From: Gammaproteobacteria bacterium
GTDB lineage: Bacteria > Pseudomonadota > Gammaproteobacteria > Pseudomonadales > Azotimanducaceae
Direction: 5' to 3'
NCBI GenBank assembly: GCA_028821035.1
Contig: JAPPHP010000391.1
Span: forward strand, 1-14,036
Length of the DNA stretch: 14,036 nt
The position numbers were made by a program, and so were the translations under genes. Under the pieces are notes generated by a model. The model was not told where the DNA came from. It saw only the letters and a list, made by a program, of their open reading frames with translations, and searched no databases. Position 1 is the first letter of the stretch; each line of letters begins with the position of its first letter. Positions 13,484 through 14,036 of this stretch are shown one piece after another.

Positions 13484-14035
13484 CTACGGCGCGACGGCCT
13501 CGAGCAGTTCCCCGATCTCGGCCCGACCGCTACCGGGTGGCAAAGCGGCCTTGTAACGGATCGTGCGGGACGCGTCGATCCACATGACGCCCGGGTGCAC
13601 GATCCCGAAGGTCGGGTGGTCCGGGCCGAACTCCTCGTTGCGGATGCCGAGGCCGTGCATGTACGTGCCGGACGGATCGGACAGGAGCGGATACCCGATG
13701 CCCTGGTCGGACGTGAACTCCGCGAGTACGTCCACGCCCTCGAAGGTCATGGCCGCGACCGCCACCCCCGCCTCAAGGAACCGTTCACGATGCTGGTTCA
13801 GCTCCACGAGCTGACGCTTGCAGACGGGTCACCAGTCTGCGGAGCGGTTGAAGAAGAGGAGGAGACCGCGGGACCCCATCAGTCCGGCGAAGGTCCGCGG
13901 CTGTCCGGCCTGGTCGTTGAAACTGGCCTCGGGGATCGCCGTGCCGACGGGCGGTCCCCAGCCATCGACGTATTCGGAGGCTGTTGCCGGAGCGGCCAGT
14001 ACCAGGGCGAGGGCGGCGCGGGCGAGGAGTCTCAT
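13484..14035 (-). CDS. Secreted redoxin/peroxiredoxin-like selenoprotein (in-frame TGA)
   Basis: The frame from ATG 14035 meets TGA at 13829-13831 and continues in the same frame to 13484. Read through, it gives a 183-aa protein: signal peptide (1-20, cleavage after APATAS), then a thioredoxin-fold redoxin domain. The TGA is residue 69 in FFNRSADW-U-PVCKRQLVEL. Relatives have SADWCPxCKxQL here, so the TGA replaces the first, reactive Cys of a CxxC, giving UxxC with Cys72 as resolving thiol. Downstream conserved pieces (YPLLSDPSGTYMHGLGI, FGIVHPGVMWID) are intact with no other lesions, which argues against a decaying pseudogene. A SECIS-like hairpin follows the TGA. The predicted role is an exported selenol/thiol peroxidase or disulfide reductase. 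The alternative is a single-base Cys-to-stop mutation or sequencing error. The selenocysteine machinery is not in the window. Confidence 0.82.
13798..13831 (-). promoter_or_regulatory. Putative bacterial SECIS element with its UGA codon
   Basis: On the mRNA, the UGA is followed 15 nt later by CAGCUC-GUG-GAGCUG, a perfect 6-bp stem (13808-13813 with 13799-13804) and a 3-nt loop at 13805-13807. A flanking U-A pair (13814 with 13798) extends it to 7 bp. The loop begins 21 nt after the UGA and starts with G then U. Known bacterial SECIS elements are stem-loops just inside the coding region, with the apical loop about 16-37 nt from the UGA and a G in the first two loop positions, bound by SelB. 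All these conditions are met. Confidence 0.7.
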
Positions 14036-14036
14036 C

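Noticed and set aside
13829..13831. Simple pseudogene reading of the interrupted redoxin gene
   Set aside because: There is only one lesion, it is TGA, it sits exactly at the reactive Cys, both halves are otherwise intact and a SECIS-like hairpin follows. A read error cannot be excluded but is less likely.
1..14036. CRISPR array, insertion sequence or prophage
   Set aside because: No regularly spaced direct repeats, transposase motifs, terminal inverted repeats or phage genes were seen on either strand.

Overview
The window is about 14 kb of high-GC, gene-dense bacterial chromosome with strong G/C preference at third codon positions. The right half carries bepA | tusA-perM and dapA-bamC-(MBL-fold hydrolase), an arrangement I know from Pseudomonas and relatives (the PA1005-PA1012 neighbourhood). 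BamC is also a proteobacterial lipoprotein. I therefore infer an uncultured or poorly characterised gammaproteobacterium; nothing in the window fixes the genus. No stretch above 300 bases lacks a gene. The largest gap is 4404-4646, and it is a structured promoter region.

Layout, left to right. (1) 2-784: 3' part of an unrecognised protein with a charged C-terminal coiled coil. (2) 4403 down to 789, minus strand: a PAS/LuxR-type regulator, a large secreted alpha/beta-hydrolase lipoprotein and a small rhodanese. (3) Divergent from the regulator: a squalene/phytoene-synthase-family enzyme (4647-5705) followed by a histidine phosphatase (5731-6312). The divergent intergenic region holds three copies of a TTGGGGA-type palindrome spaced near whole helical turns, the nearest about 42 bp before the predicted transcription start. 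(4) tRNA-Ser(CGA) on the minus strand (6333-6422). (5) An AbiEii-type nucleotidyltransferase (6558-7277) with a downstream 132-aa partner of unknown family and no AbiEi antitoxin gene. (6) The conserved core: dapA, bamC and a YycJ/WalJ-like MBL hydrolase on the minus strand, perM-like and tusA on the minus strand, and bepA on the plus strand. (7) At the right edge, minus strand, a secreted peroxiredoxin/redoxin-like gene interrupted by one in-frame TGA.

The best find is gene (7). It reads as one 183-residue protein if the TGA at 13829-13831 is decoded as selenocysteine. The TGA stands exactly where this family has its catalytic Cys (SADW-U-PVC, a UxxC motif). It is followed at the right distance by a 6-7 bp hairpin with a GUG loop that fits the bacterial SECIS pattern. 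A standard gene caller would split it into two fragments or call it a pseudogene. The second system worth attention is the LuxR-type regulator with its three-site operator set, controlling a prenyl-synthase/phosphatase pair and probably its own hydrolase/rhodanese operon. The third is the atypical AbiEii module.

The core genes act in lysine/diaminopimelate synthesis (DapA), outer-membrane biogenesis and quality control (BamC, BepA), and sulfur relay (TusA). The selenoprotein would add an exported thiol/selenol redox activity next to the envelope protease BepA.
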